Of a stretch of DNA of 33,452 bases, positions 15,873 through 24,494 are shown piece after piece. The DNA lies in contig CAYTPZ010000019.1 in NCBI GenBank assembly GCA_964440095.1, forward strand, positions 1 through 33,452, in the 5' to 3' direction. The number at the start of each line of letters is the position of its first letter. The first letter of the stretch is position 1. A program made the translations under genes and the position numbers. The notes under the pieces were generated by a model. It saw only the letters and a list, made by a program, of their open reading frames with translations. It was not told the DNA's origin and searched no databases. The stretch comes from JACNKJ01 sp964440095 (GTDB lineage Bacteria > Krumholzibacteriota > Krumholzibacteriia > JACNKJ01).

Positions 15873-18800
15873 ATGTCCAGGATACTCGGGCCTATCCTGC
15901 TGACACTTTTAGTAGTCAGTAGCGCCTTTGCCATCAATACCGACACTATCTCCCTGACAAATGTTCAAAGCGACGAAGTTCAGATGACCCTCGTGGAAAG
16001 CAATGAGGATGGCCTGCGCCTTTCCTTCACGCTCCCCGAGCTGACTCGTGAAGAGATCGCCGTTGAGAACAAGGCTTATCAGCTCCTCAACTTTGAGGGC
16101 GCGAATTTCGACGGTGAGGACGGACATCCCGCCATCCCGATCTTCACGAAGCTGATCGCCGTTCCCGAAGGCGTCTCCGTGAGCGCACGCATCGTGAACA
16201 GTCAGAGTGAAACCTTGAACGGTTACCGCATCCTACCCAACCAGCCGGATGAGGCCGACCGTTTCCACATGGACGCGGATTACTATTCCGGCGCCATGCC
16301 TAGCCTGACAAGGCCCGCCCTTGAAATAGGCGATGTCGGTATCATGGCCGGCCTGCGCGTGGTTCCCATTACCATTCGCCCGGTGGAATTCGATCCTGCG
16401 AGTGGCGAAGTCCTGGTGACTTCCAGCATGGAAATCTCCATCGACTATGCCGGTGTCGAGAGGCAGAGCGACAGAAGCTTCATCCCCGAGTCATTCGCCA
16501 AGCTCTATGCCGAAAATGTGATCAACGCCGATCGCGTTCTCGATGACATGACCGTGGGCCCCGGCACCTATCTTATGATCTACACCACCGGATCTGGCAT
16601 CAGCACTCGTGTTGAGCCCCTCCTTGAGTGGCGCCGCCGCCAGGGCTACAACGTCATTGCAGTGAGTACTTCCGGAGCGGGCGGCAACAGCACTACGGCC
16701 ATCAAGAACTACATCCAGAACATCTACAACACCGTCGACCCGCCCCTGGAATACGTGACCCTCGTGGGCGACGCCAGCGGCACCTACGGCCTAGCCACCT
16801 ATACCGAGAACATTTCCGGTTACAACGGACGCGGTGACCACTACTACACCATGCTTGAGGGTGGAGACATCCTTCCCGACGTGCACATCGGTCGCCTGTC
16901 CATTGGCGGAACCAGCGACATGGACAACATCGTCGATAAAACGTTGGGCTATGAGCAGACGCCGCCCCTCAGTGACTCTGGCTGGTTCAAGCGAGCCTGT
17001 GTTGTGGGCGATCAGAGTTCCTCGGGCATCACGACCATTTTCGTGAGCCAGTGGGCCAAGCACCTTCTTATTGAAGAAGGCTGGACCCAGGTCGATACCA
17101 TCTGGGGCGGCAACTTCGCTTCCGCCATGGTCACGAGCATGAACCAAGGAATGACCTGGTTCAGCTATCGAGGCTATTACGGCAACAGCGGCTACACCTC
17201 GGGTCACGCCGCGGCACAGACCAATGGTCTGGAACTCCCCTATGTGGTGGACATCACCTGCGGTACGGGAAGCTTCGACAGTGGTACTTCCATGAACGAG
17301 GCTTTCCTGCGTGCACCCAACGGCGGCGGCATCGGTTCGGTGGCCACAGCGACCTTGGGTACCCATACCCGCTACAACAACGCCGTCTTCAACGGCATCC
17401 TCAATACCTACTTGAAGTCCGGTGATTACCACATGGGCACCTCGCTGACCGGCGGCAAGCTCAGCATGTACACGAACTACTATCTGTCTTCGGCGGGCAC
17501 CACCGAAGTGTGGATGGTTTGGAACAACCTCATGGGTGATCCGGCTGTGGATCTCTGGACCGCCTATCCGCAAGACCTGGACGTGAGCTATCCGAGTAGC
17601 CTTCACATCGGTGGAAACACGGTTCCTGTAATTGTGACGAGTGGAGGGCAGCCCGTAGAGGGCGCGCGCGTCTCCATCTACAAGAGCGGCGACGTTTCGT
17701 CTTACGCCTACACCGATCAGTTCGGCGAGGCTCTGGTTCCCATGGACGCGAGCAGCCAGGGTACGCTCTACGTCACCGTGACGGGCCACAACCTTTACGC
17801 CCACCAGGGCAATCTCTCGCTCGCGAGCCAGAGCACCTTCCTCTCCCTCAACGGAACCACCATTGATGGAGACGGACTGGTGAATCCCGGCGAGACCGTG
17901 CAGTTGGGCACCCGCCTCTACAACTTCGGCAGTTCCTCGGCGAGCAATGTGACGGGAGTTCTCACGGAGAACGATCCCTACGTCACCGTGACCGACGGTA
18001 ACGACACTTATGGAACCATCGCCAGCGGAACGAGCGCTTGGGGCAGTGGCGGCTACACGATCACGGTGAGCCCCGCCGCGCCGAGCGATCACGTGGCGGT
18101 CTTTGAGCTGGTGGCCGTTTCCGGCCCCTTCAGCTGGACATCCATGGTGGAGCTGACCATCAGCAGCGGCGACTTCGCCGTCACGAACTTCACCTTCTCG
18201 GGGGCTGGCGGTGACCTGGATCCCGGCGACAGCGGCAACCTGGTGTTAACCATCCAGAATACGGGCAACATCTCGACGGGCGCCATCACGGCGACCCTGA
18301 GTTCGGGCAGCGGCTGGATCAGCATCGCCGATCCGAACGGAAGCTACTCGGGCGTGGGCGTCGGCGGATCGGCGAACAACTCCGGCAATCCCTTTGGTAT
18401 CGCCATCACCAGCGACTGCTTCGAGGGATACCTGGCCAACTTCTCGTTGTTGCTCGAGTACGACGGCGGCGTGGAGGAAGTGGTCGAGTACCAGATTCCC
18501 GTGGGCTCGGTCAGCAGCGACGATCCCGTGGGTCCGGATAACTACGGCTATTACGCCTTCGACAACACGGACACCAGCTATCCCTATGCGCCGGTCTATG
18601 ACTGGGTGGAGATCGATCCCAACTACGGTGGACCGGGCACAGACACCGGGCTCTACGACTACGGTTGGGAGCAGGATGACGTGCGCCAGTACGACCTGCC
18701 CTTCGACTTCCAGTACTATGGCGACACCTACGATCGCATCAGCATCTGCTCCAACGGTTGGTTCTCCTTCGGCGAATTCGACGTTCCTTTCTACAGGAAC

Positions 18801-20642
18801 TGGTCCTTGCCTTCGCCGGGAACGCCTCCCAACGTGGTCGCGGTCTATTGGGACAACCTGGACATGTCCAGCTCCAACAAGGTCTACCACTGGCACGATA
18901 CCGTGCAGGATCGGTACATCATCGAGTGGAGCCGCATGAAGAACGACTACAGCAACGCCACGGAAACCGTGCAGGTGATTCTGTATGATCCCGCCGCCTA
19001 CCCGACCTCTTCGGGCGATGGCGAGATCCTTATGCAGTACATGACCGTGAACCAGACCGATAGTCGTGACGGTTACGGAACGGTGGGTATTCAGAACAAG
19101 CTGGCCACTGACGCCCTGCTTTACACTTACTGGAACCAGTATGCGCCGGGTGCCGCGTCGCTTTCTTCCGGGCGCGCCATTCGTTTCGTGCCTGTTGAAG
19201 CGACCATCACGGGTACTCTGAGCGGTATGGTCACCAACGAATCCGCGGGCGGAACGCCGGCCGAGGGCGTGCACATCAAATTGGTGGAGACGGGTCAGGT
19301 TTTGGTCTCCGGTTCCGACGGCAGTTTCTTCGGTCCCGTTCCCGTTGGCGAGTACACCATCGTTGCCGAGCATGTGAGCTTCGAGCCCGACACGCTCTAC
19401 AACGTGATGATCTCCGAGGGTCTTACCTACGAGCACGATTTCTCGCTTGTGGACATCGGCGGTCCGAGCATCACGAACACCACCGTACATCCTTTCACCA
19501 ACGATACAGGTGGCCCCTACACCATCGAAACGACGGTCTTTGACTATTCGCCCATGGTGACTCTGGATCTGAAGTACATCATCATGGGTTCCAGTTCGGG
19601 AACAGTGCCGCTTACTCTGATCGACGCGGAAAGCAATCTCTACGAGGCTGACATTCCCGGACAGCCACTGGGCTCCTACGTGATCTATTGGATCAAGGCG
19701 GAGGACATGGCGGGCAACCAGTCTACCGATCCCGTGAACGCCCCCAGCAACAACTACGGATTCTGGGTTGCCGAAGTTGAGGAGATCTTCTTCGACGACA
19801 TGGAAACTGCCGGTGGCTGGACCGTGGGCGATCCCGCGGACGACGCCACGACCGGTATCTGGGAACGCACCGATCCTGTCGGAATCACCGACGATCAGAG
19901 TCGCTACTCCCAGCCCGAAGACGATCACACTACGGCTCCGGGCGTGTACTGCTACTTCACCGATGGTCGTGGTGGCAGCGTGGGTGACTATGACGTGGAC
20001 AACGGACAGACCACGCTTTACAGCCCGGTCTTCGATCTCCATGAATCTTCCGGCGTTTCGGTGAATTACTATCGCTGGTACATCAACGATTCGGGTAACG
20101 CGCCCGGAACCGACTTCTGGCGCGTTCAGGTGACGGATGACGGATCCAACTGGGAAACGCTCGAGTACACAAGCGACAGCAGTCACCTGTGGATTCACAA
20201 GAACTTTGAACTCACCGGCGTGATCGATATGACCAGCACTGTACAGTTCCGCTTCATCGCCTCGGACGAGGGCGACGGCAGTATCGTGGAATGTGGCCTG
20301 GATGACTTCCAGATCCTCGGCTACACGGTGCCTGAAGTCACTGACGTGGATGAGGGCATCCCGGCGCGCGCCATGCTTCTGCAGAACGTGCCGAATCCCT
20401 TCAACCCGAAGACCGACATTCGCTTCGCCCTGCCCCAGGGCCAGGACGTGAGCCTAAAGGTCTACGACGTGAAGGGCCGGCAGGTTGTGACCCTGCAGGA
20501 CGGACGCATGGAGGCGGGCTATCACACCATCAGCTGGAGCGGCACCGACGACACCGGTCGCCAGATGAGTTCCGGCGTTTACTTCTACGTTCTCCAGGGT
20601 GAGGACCTGAAGCTGATGGAGAAAATGGTTCTGCTCAAATAA
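15873..20642 (+). CDS. Large gingipain-fold (C25-like) multidomain exported protein
   Basis: This 1589-aa protein starts after GGAGG (spacing about six). A signal peptide covers residues 1-20 (AFA-IN), then a C25 propeptide-like region to about 215 (FEGANFDGEDGHPAIPI, VPEGVSVSARI). The C25-like domain runs to about 565: YVTLVGDASGT, DVHIGRLSIGG, VDKTLGYEQTP, VVDITCGTGSFDSG (Cys463) and MGDPAVDLW. The gingipain GHG motif is replaced by YRGYYG (Tyr435). Further on are Ig-like or CARDB-like repeats (to about 880), a domain shared with the 10333-14055 protein (about 886-1108) and a carboxypeptidase-regulatory-like domain (about 1110-1195). Then come an Ig-like segment, a MAM-like or immune-inhibitor-like beta domain (about 1306-1485, FFDDMETAGGW) and an FlgD-like C-terminal domain (NVPNPFNPKTDI, SGVYFYVLQ). 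Secretion is strongly supported, peptidase activity is not. Confidence 0.83.
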   Translation: MSRILGPILLTLLVVSSAFAINTDTISLTNVQSDEVQMTLVESNEDGLRLSFTLPELTREEIAVENKAYQLLNFEGANFDGEDGHPAIPIFTKLIAVPEGVSVSARIVNSQSETLNGYRILPNQPDEADRFHMDADYYSGAMPSLTRPALEIGDVGIMAGLRVVPITIRPVEFDPASGEVLVTSSMEISIDYAGVERQSDRSFIPESFAKLYAENVINADRVLDDMTVGPGTYLMIYTTGSGISTRVEPLLEWRRRQGYNVIAVSTSGAGGNSTTAIKNYIQNIYNTVDPPLEYVTLVGDASGTYGLATYTENISGYNGRGDHYYTMLEGGDILPDVHIGRLSIGGTSDMDNIVDKTLGYEQTPPLSDSGWFKRACVVGDQSSSGITTIFVSQWAKHLLIEEGWTQVDTIWGGNFASAMVTSMNQGMTWFSYRGYYGNSGYTSGHAAAQTNGLELPYVVDITCGTGSFDSGTSMNEAFLRAPNGGGIGSVATATLGTHTRYNNAVFNGILNTYLKSGDYHMGTSLTGGKLSMYTNYYLSSAGTTEVWMVWNNLMGDPAVDLWTAYPQDLDVSYPSSLHIGGNTVPVIVTSGGQPVEGARVSIYKSGDVSSYAYTDQFGEALVPMDASSQGTLYVTVTGHNLYAHQGNLSLASQSTFLSLNGTTIDGDGLVNPGETVQLGTRLYNFGSSSASNVTGVLTENDPYVTVTDGNDTYGTIASGTSAWGSGGYTITVSPAAPSDHVAVFELVAVSGPFSWTSMVELTISSGDFAVTNFTFSGAGGDLDPGDSGNLVLTIQNTGNISTGAITATLSSGSGWISIADPNGSYSGVGVGGSANNSGNPFGIAITSDCFEGYLANFSLLLEYDGGVEEVVEYQIPVGSVSSDDPVGPDNYGYYAFDNTDTSYPYAPVYDWVEIDPNYGGPGTDTGLYDYGWEQDDVRQYDLPFDFQYYGDTYDRISICSNGWFSFGEFDVPFYRNWSLPSPGTPPNVVAVYWDNLDMSSSNKVYHWHDTVQDRYIIEWSRMKNDYSNATETVQVILYDPAAYPTSSGDGEILMQYMTVNQTDSRDGYGTVGIQNKLATDALLYTYWNQYAPGAASLSSGRAIRFVPVEATITGTLSGMVTNESAGGTPAEGVHIKLVETGQVLVSGSDGSFFGPVPVGEYTIVAEHVSFEPDTLYNVMISEGLTYEHDFSLVDIGGPSITNTTVHPFTNDTGGPYTIETTVFDYSPMVTLDLKYIIMGSSSGTVPLTLIDAESNLYEADIPGQPLGSYVIYWIKAEDMAGNQSTDPVNAPSNNYGFWVAEVEEIFFDDMETAGGWTVGDPADDATTGIWERTDPVGITDDQSRYSQPEDDHTTAPGVYCYFTDGRGGSVGDYDVDNGQTTLYSPVFDLHESSGVSVNYYRWYINDSGNAPGTDFWRVQVTDDGSNWETLEYTSDSSHLWIHKNFELTGVIDMTSTVQFRFIASDEGDGSIVECGLDDFQILGYTVPEVTDVDEGIPARAMLLQNVPNPFNPKTDIRFALPQGQDVSLKVYDVKGRQVVTLQDGRMEAGYHTISWSGTDDTGRQMSSGVYFYVLQGEDLKLMEKMVLLK

Positions 20643-20648
20643 GTGGCT

Positions 20649-20720
20649 GGGGAGGAATGAAACCCTCCCCTCCTTCCGCTTCGAAGTCAGTCGGGGAGGG
20701 TTTCATCCCTCCCCGTTTTC
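20649..20720 (+). terminator. Strong terminator with nested inverted repeats
   Basis: Two 22-base arms (20649-20670 and 20693-20714) are reverse complements with a single mismatch and flank a 22-base spacer. GTTTTC follows directly. Each arm is itself a short hairpin (GGGGAGG/CCTCCCC), so the RNA may fold as one long stem or two small ones. It sits seven bases after the stop of the C25-like gene. Confidence 0.8.
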
Positions 20721-20942
20721 TATTTGGGCAGGATTCCTTCTTTTCTAAAGCGAAGCGGTTTACTGAGCGCAACCTGTGAGGCGGGCCAGTGGTGCTATTC
20801 TGAGTAATCGCTTACCGCGCCGAGCGGTAGCGCTCAGGAAGACCGTTTCGCGCCCTTGACCCGAGAAGAATTTGTGGCGATAGTGACGCATCCTGGACGC
20901 CTATTCGTGGCGGAAGGCTTTCTTGTTCCCGCTGGAGAATCC
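20721..20942. other. Intergenic region upstream of lipoprotein gene
   Basis: No convincing gene is seen. A weak extended -10 candidate TGCTATTCT lies at 20793-20801 on the plus strand. A short inverted repeat TACCGC/GCGGTA lies at 20813-20829. Either could serve the lipoprotein gene at 20943, but the support is slim. Confidence 0.35.
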
Positions 20943-21830
20943 ATGAAACGATCAGTAAGCATCATCATCGGCCTCTTCGTACTCGTCTCCCTCCTTGCTT
21001 GTTCGCAAGACAAGATCGAGGAATTCCGCGTCACCCAGGAGCAGAAAGCCCAGGGCTTCGTTCCCGATCCGCTGGCCTTCGATGTGGAAGTCACTCTGGC
21101 GCGTTCGGTGAGCAAGAAGACAGGTAATCCCATTGGTGTGGGCGAGCACTTCGGTATTGATGAGGGGTCCAAGGTTCGCGCATTCGTGGAAGCGAAAAAC
21201 CTGAACCCGGATCGCGTGCACAGTTTCCACTTGGTCTGGCTCAAGCCCGGCGACCTGAAAGAGTCATTCCGCAAGTATGCCGAAGTGAGTCTGGAAGAAG
21301 TGGAAGGTGGTTGGAAGAAGCAGATTCTTTGGAAGAAGGCCGAAGACCTGACCCACTTCAAAGAGGAGATTCAGGAAGGCGAGGAGCCGGGCGTGCTTAT
21401 GTCCACTGTCATGAGTGTGAAGCCCGAGAAACTGCGCGATCAAGGTCTCTATACTTTCCGCGTGTACTACAACCGCGAATTCCTTACCGAAAAGACATTC
21501 GAGCTGGTGGGCCAGGAAATCGTCTTCGACGGTCCCGGAGACGGCCCCTTCCTCATGATCAAAAAGGCCAAACTCTCCGCTGAAGTTCGTTTGACCGGGC
21601 TCGATGTGAACAAGGAATACGCGGCCGAACTTGCCTGGCACAAGCCCGGCGGCAAGAAGCTCTTCAGCAAGGAACTCAGTATTGTTGCCTCCGCCGACAG
21701 TAGCGCAACACTCGAGGCGAGTCTCAACATCTCGAAGAAGAAGAAACGCAAGGCTGGCCAGTACGAGTTGAAGGTCTACCTGGAAAACTCGCTTGTTGCG
21801 CGCGAAAAGTTTGAACTGGTTAAACCATAG
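20943..21830 (+). CDS. Lipoprotein of unknown function with Ig-like beta-rich repeats
   Basis: I choose the ATG at 20943 (MKRSVSIIIG) because GGAGA precedes it and it opens a type II signal peptide with lipobox SLLAC; the upstream ATG at 20856 would hide the signal. The mature part (about 275 aa) has two similar halves. The first has VRAFVEAKNLNPDRVHSFHLVWLKPG, ending in LYTFRVYYNREFLTEKTFEL. The second has EVRLTGLDVNKEYAAELAWHKPG, ending in QYELKVYLENSLVAREKFEL. This points to a duplicated Ig-like beta-sandwich. I recognise no named family. It stands alone between a strong terminator and a convergent operon. Confidence 0.72.
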   Translation: MKRSVSIIIGLFVLVSLLACSQDKIEEFRVTQEQKAQGFVPDPLAFDVEVTLARSVSKKTGNPIGVGEHFGIDEGSKVRAFVEAKNLNPDRVHSFHLVWLKPGDLKESFRKYAEVSLEEVEGGWKKQILWKKAEDLTHFKEEIQEGEEPGVLMSTVMSVKPEKLRDQGLYTFRVYYNREFLTEKTFELVGQEIVFDGPGDGPFLMIKKAKLSAEVRLTGLDVNKEYAAELAWHKPGGKKLFSKELSIVASADSSATLEASLNISKKKKRKAGQYELKVYLENSLVAREKFELVKP

Positions 21831-21959
21831 AAGCAACAGCAGCCGGCGAATTATGAAACGGACACTATTAATGGCCCGTTACGGCGGGAGGAGTTCTTGC
21901 CGACGATGTGATGGATTGGGTTAACGGGGGTATCTAGGCCTACAAGAAAAGGGGCTTTA

Positions 21960-23120
21960 TTATTCCTTGAAGTAGCGTCGCGCGGCCCGCACAAGAAGCT
22001 CGGCACCGATGGGCAGTGCGTCCTCGTCGATATCGAACTCGGGATGATGATGCGGCGCGGTAATGCCCTTGGCCTCGCTGCCGCATCCCACGAACACGTA
22101 GCAGCCGGGAACGCGCACCATCATGTCGCTCATGTCCTCGCTGCCCATGGTCATTTCTTCGATCACGTTTTCCGCGCCGACCAAGTCAACGGCTACCTCG
22201 CGAACCATGTTCGTCATGGCCTCTTCGTTAACCGTGGGCACGTTCACCCGGCGATAGTCCAAATAGTACTCGCAGCCGAATGCCGCGCAAACGCCGGCGA
22301 TGATTTTTTCCAGTCGCCCAGGAATGTCTTCCCAGAGTTGCTTATCCAGGGTGCGAACCGTGCCCGAAAGCTTGGCCTCGCCGGCGATGATGTTGAAGGC
22401 CGTGCCCGCATGGAACTCGCCCACGGTGACCACGGCCGGCAGCAGAGGATCCGTCTGCCGTGAAACCACGGCCTGCAGGGCCGTTACCAGATGGGCGGCA
22501 CAGTGCAAAGGATCGATGGTGCCGTGGGGCGCGGCGGCGTGGCCGCCCTTTCCCCTCACTGTCAGATAGAACTCGTCGGCGCTGGCCATGAGCGCCCCGG
22601 ATTTCACGGCGATGGTTCCCGTGGGCAGGCTGGCCCAGTAGTGCATGGCAAGGGTGTTGTCCACCGTGGGGTTTTCCAGCACGCCATCTTTGATCATGGC
22701 GGGAGCCCCGCCAAGACCTTCTTCGGCAGGCTGGAAGATGGCCTTCACGTTTCCCGCAGGCGCTTCTCGCCGAAGTGCGCTCATGGCCGCCAGCAAGGTG
22801 GCCGTGTGGCCGTCGTGTCCGCAGGCATGCATGACGCCGGCATTTTCCGAGCCGTATTCACGCCCTTCGGCTTCCTGCACGGGCAGGGCGTCCATATCTG
22901 CGCGAATACCGAGGGTTTTCGAAGCCTTGGGGTTTCTGAGCAAGCCCACCACGCCGGTTTTTCCAACACCCGTCTGAACTTCCAGACCCAGGTCCGTCAG
23001 ATACCTGGCCACCACTCCGGCTGTGCGAACTTCCTCGAAACCCAGTTCCGGATGACGATGGATGTCCCTCCGCAGGCGAACCAGATCCTCGCGCTCTTTA
23101 GAATTGAGATGGTTGCTCAT
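21960..23120 (-). CDS. M20D-family amidohydrolase/peptidase
   Basis: This 386-aa zinc-type hydrolase resembles hippurate hydrolase and N-acyl-L-amino-acid amidohydrolases. The signature runs RRDIHRHPELGFEEVRTA, IRADMDALPVQE, MHACGHDGHTATLL, FQPAEEGLGGA and MHYWASLPTG. The Asp of RADMDALP, the His and Cys residues of HACGHDGH and the Glu pair of PAEEG are the metal-site residues. The dimerisation-domain segment GKGGHAAAPHGTIDP follows. It would cleave N-acyl or N-carbamoyl groups from amino acids in the cytoplasm; the exact substrate is unknown. Its ATG overlaps the mqnD-like stop by four bases, so it is translated with that gene, though no direct pathway link is obvious. Confidence 0.9.
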   Translation of the reverse strand: MSNHLNSKEREDLVRLRRDIHRHPELGFEEVRTAGVVARYLTDLGLEVQTGVGKTGVVGLLRNPKASKTLGIRADMDALPVQEAEGREYGSENAGVMHACGHDGHTATLLAAMSALRREAPAGNVKAIFQPAEEGLGGAPAMIKDGVLENPTVDNTLAMHYWASLPTGTIAVKSGALMASADEFYLTVRGKGGHAAAPHGTIDPLHCAAHLVTALQAVVSRQTDPLLPAVVTVGEFHAGTAFNIIAGEAKLSGTVRTLDKQLWEDIPGRLEKIIAGVCAAFGCEYYLDYRRVNVPTVNEEAMTNMVREVAVDLVGAENVIEEMTMGSEDMSDMMVRVPGCYVFVGCGSEAKGITAPHHHPEFDIDEDALPIGAELLVRAARRYFKE

Positions 23121-23965
23121 GGCGCCGATCCAATGAACTCTACGTTTACGGCTTCGGGGATCAAGCCTTCGCGATGAGCGCGATCCAGGAAGAGTTTGAT
23201 GGATTCGCGACCGCGTTCGCCGTAGTCCAGGGTAAGCTCGTTCACGTACATGCCGACGAAGCGGTCGGCCAGATCCATGTCGAGCCCGCGCCCGAATTCA
23301 AGGGCATAGGCCACGGCCTCTTCGCGATGCTCCAAGGCAAAGGCGATACTTTCCTTGAGAATGCGGCCCATCTCTTCCATGCGCTCTTTCCCAATATCCC
23401 GGCGGATGGCGTTGCCTCCGAGAGGAAGCGGCAGTCCACCCGTTTCCCCGCCCCACCAGATGCCCAGGTCCAGCAGCAATTCCAACCCTTCGCTGGCATA
23501 GGTGAGCTGCCCCTCGTGGATGATCAGGCCAGCATCGAATTCACCGGCGGCCACGCGCCCCGTGATTTCGTCGAAGGTCACCACTTCGTAGTCGAATTCG
23601 CCGATGGCCATGCGCAAGGCGAGAAAGGCGCTGGTTAGCGTGCCCGGCACGGCGATCTTCTTCGTCTTAACCTCTTCGAGGCTGAGCCCGGGTCTGGCAA
23701 CGAGCATGGGACCATAACCGTCGCCCATGGACGCGCCGCAGGCCAGCAATGCGTAGTGTTCGTGCAAATGCGCGTAGGCGTGAATGGACACCGCCGAAAT
23801 GTGCAGTTCCTGTTTCAGGCAACGACGATTCAGGGATTCTATGTCCTGCAATGTGTGCTGGAAATCGTAGGGGCCGCTGTCCACAAATCCTTTGGCCAGG
23901 CCGTAGAACATGAACGCGTCATCAGGATCGGGACTGTGGGCGAGCAGGATTTTCATCTTTTCCAT
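23117..23965 (-). CDS. mqnD: 1,4-dihydroxy-6-naphthoate synthase-like protein (MqnD family, menaquinone via futalosine)
   Basis: This 282-aa protein has the periplasmic-binding-protein-like fold used by the MqnA/MqnD family, without a signal peptide. Diagnostic stretches are SPDPDDAFMFYGLAKG, LQDIESLNRRCLKQEL, GASMGDGYGPMLVA and VPGTLTSAFLAL. Also present are AGLIIHEGQLTYASEG, then LGIWWGGETGGLPLPLG, as in MqnD of Thermus. MqnD converts cyclic dehypoxanthinyl futalosine to 1,4-dihydroxy-6-naphthoate. The SPDPDD form differs from the SPCPND of many MqnD proteins, so a paralogous specificity is possible. The start at 23965 has GGAGG five bases upstream. No other mqn gene is in the window. Confidence 0.78.
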   Translation of the reverse strand: MEKMKILLAHSPDPDDAFMFYGLAKGFVDSGPYDFQHTLQDIESLNRRCLKQELHISAVSIHAYAHLHEHYALLACGASMGDGYGPMLVARPGLSLEEVKTKKIAVPGTLTSAFLALRMAIGEFDYEVVTFDEITGRVAAGEFDAGLIIHEGQLTYASEGLELLLDLGIWWGGETGGLPLPLGGNAIRRDIGKERMEEMGRILKESIAFALEHREEAVAYALEFGRGLDMDLADRFVGMYVNELTLDYGERGRESIKLFLDRAHREGLIPEAVNVEFIGSAP

Positions 23966-23992
23966 CTTTCCTCCGACGGGGTTGAGCCGTGC

Positions 23993-24021
23993 ATCCTAAG
24001 CCAAGGCCCTTCGCGCATCAA
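23993..24021 (-). promoter_or_regulatory. Candidate sigma-70-type promoter of the mqnD-M20 operon
   Basis: On the minus strand TTGATG (24021-24016) and TAGGAT (23998-23993) are separated by exactly 17 bases; each matches four of six consensus bases. The predicted transcript would begin about 20 bases before the mqnD-like ATG. Confidence 0.4.
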
Positions 24022-24091
24022 GTAGGGGGCTTCCCCTCGGCCCCTCTTTCTGCTATTTCTCGTCACGATAGAAAAACGCAGGAGGATGAGA

Positions 24092-24406
24092 ATGCCCGAC
24101 CCTGATCTCGTGTTTGTCTGCGAGCTCCAGGACATACCCGGAGGCGAAGCACGCGCTTTCGATGTGGAGGGCTATAACTTGGCCATTTTCAACACGGGCG
24201 ACGAGCTTTATGCCCTTGAAAACCCCTGTCCCCATATGGGGGCAGCACTGGCCGAGGGAGAAATGATAGGCGGCAGCGTCTGTTGCCATGAGCACGGTTG
24301 GATGATCGACCTGCTCAGCGGCGAAGCCCTGGAGAGGGACTGGGCGCAGGTGGCTACCTATCCCGTGGAAGTTCAGGACGGGAAGGTCTACGTGCAACTG
24401 GGGTGA
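24092..24406 (+). CDS. Rieske-type [2Fe-2S] ferredoxin
   Basis: I start this 104-aa protein at the ATG at 24092, six bases after AGGAGG; the in-frame ATG at 24086 directly abuts the site and is less likely. The Rieske motif is complete: Cys46-Pro-His48, then 16 residues, then Cys65-x2-His68 (CPHMGA and CHEHGW). The small size and lack of a signal or membrane anchor match the soluble dioxygenase-ferredoxin or NirD group, which passes electrons to an oxygenase or reductase. No oxygenase partner lies nearby, so its redox partner is unknown. elbB follows 88 bases downstream. Confidence 0.88.
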   Translation: MPDPDLVFVCELQDIPGGEARAFDVEGYNLAIFNTGDELYALENPCPHMGAALAEGEMIGGSVCCHEHGWMIDLLSGEALERDWAQVATYPVEVQDGKVYVQLG

Positions 24407-24494
24407 ATTATGAAGATTCGCGACTCCCAGGATGCGACATTGAAACCTTCGTCAGCCGCGACCGCGAAGGCGGCTCCGCGGAAAAGGAGTGTCC

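Noticed and set aside
18246..20198. A 650-codon minus-strand frame inside the large C25-like gene
   Set aside because: Rich in Val, His, Gly and Arg with no domain; it is the reverse-strand shadow of a well-supported gene, as is the 433-codon frame at 16791-18092.
24410..24494. Short plus-strand frame between the Rieske and elbB genes starting MKIRDSQDA
   Set aside because: It would run on out of frame into elbB, has only a weak start context and no recognisable sequence.
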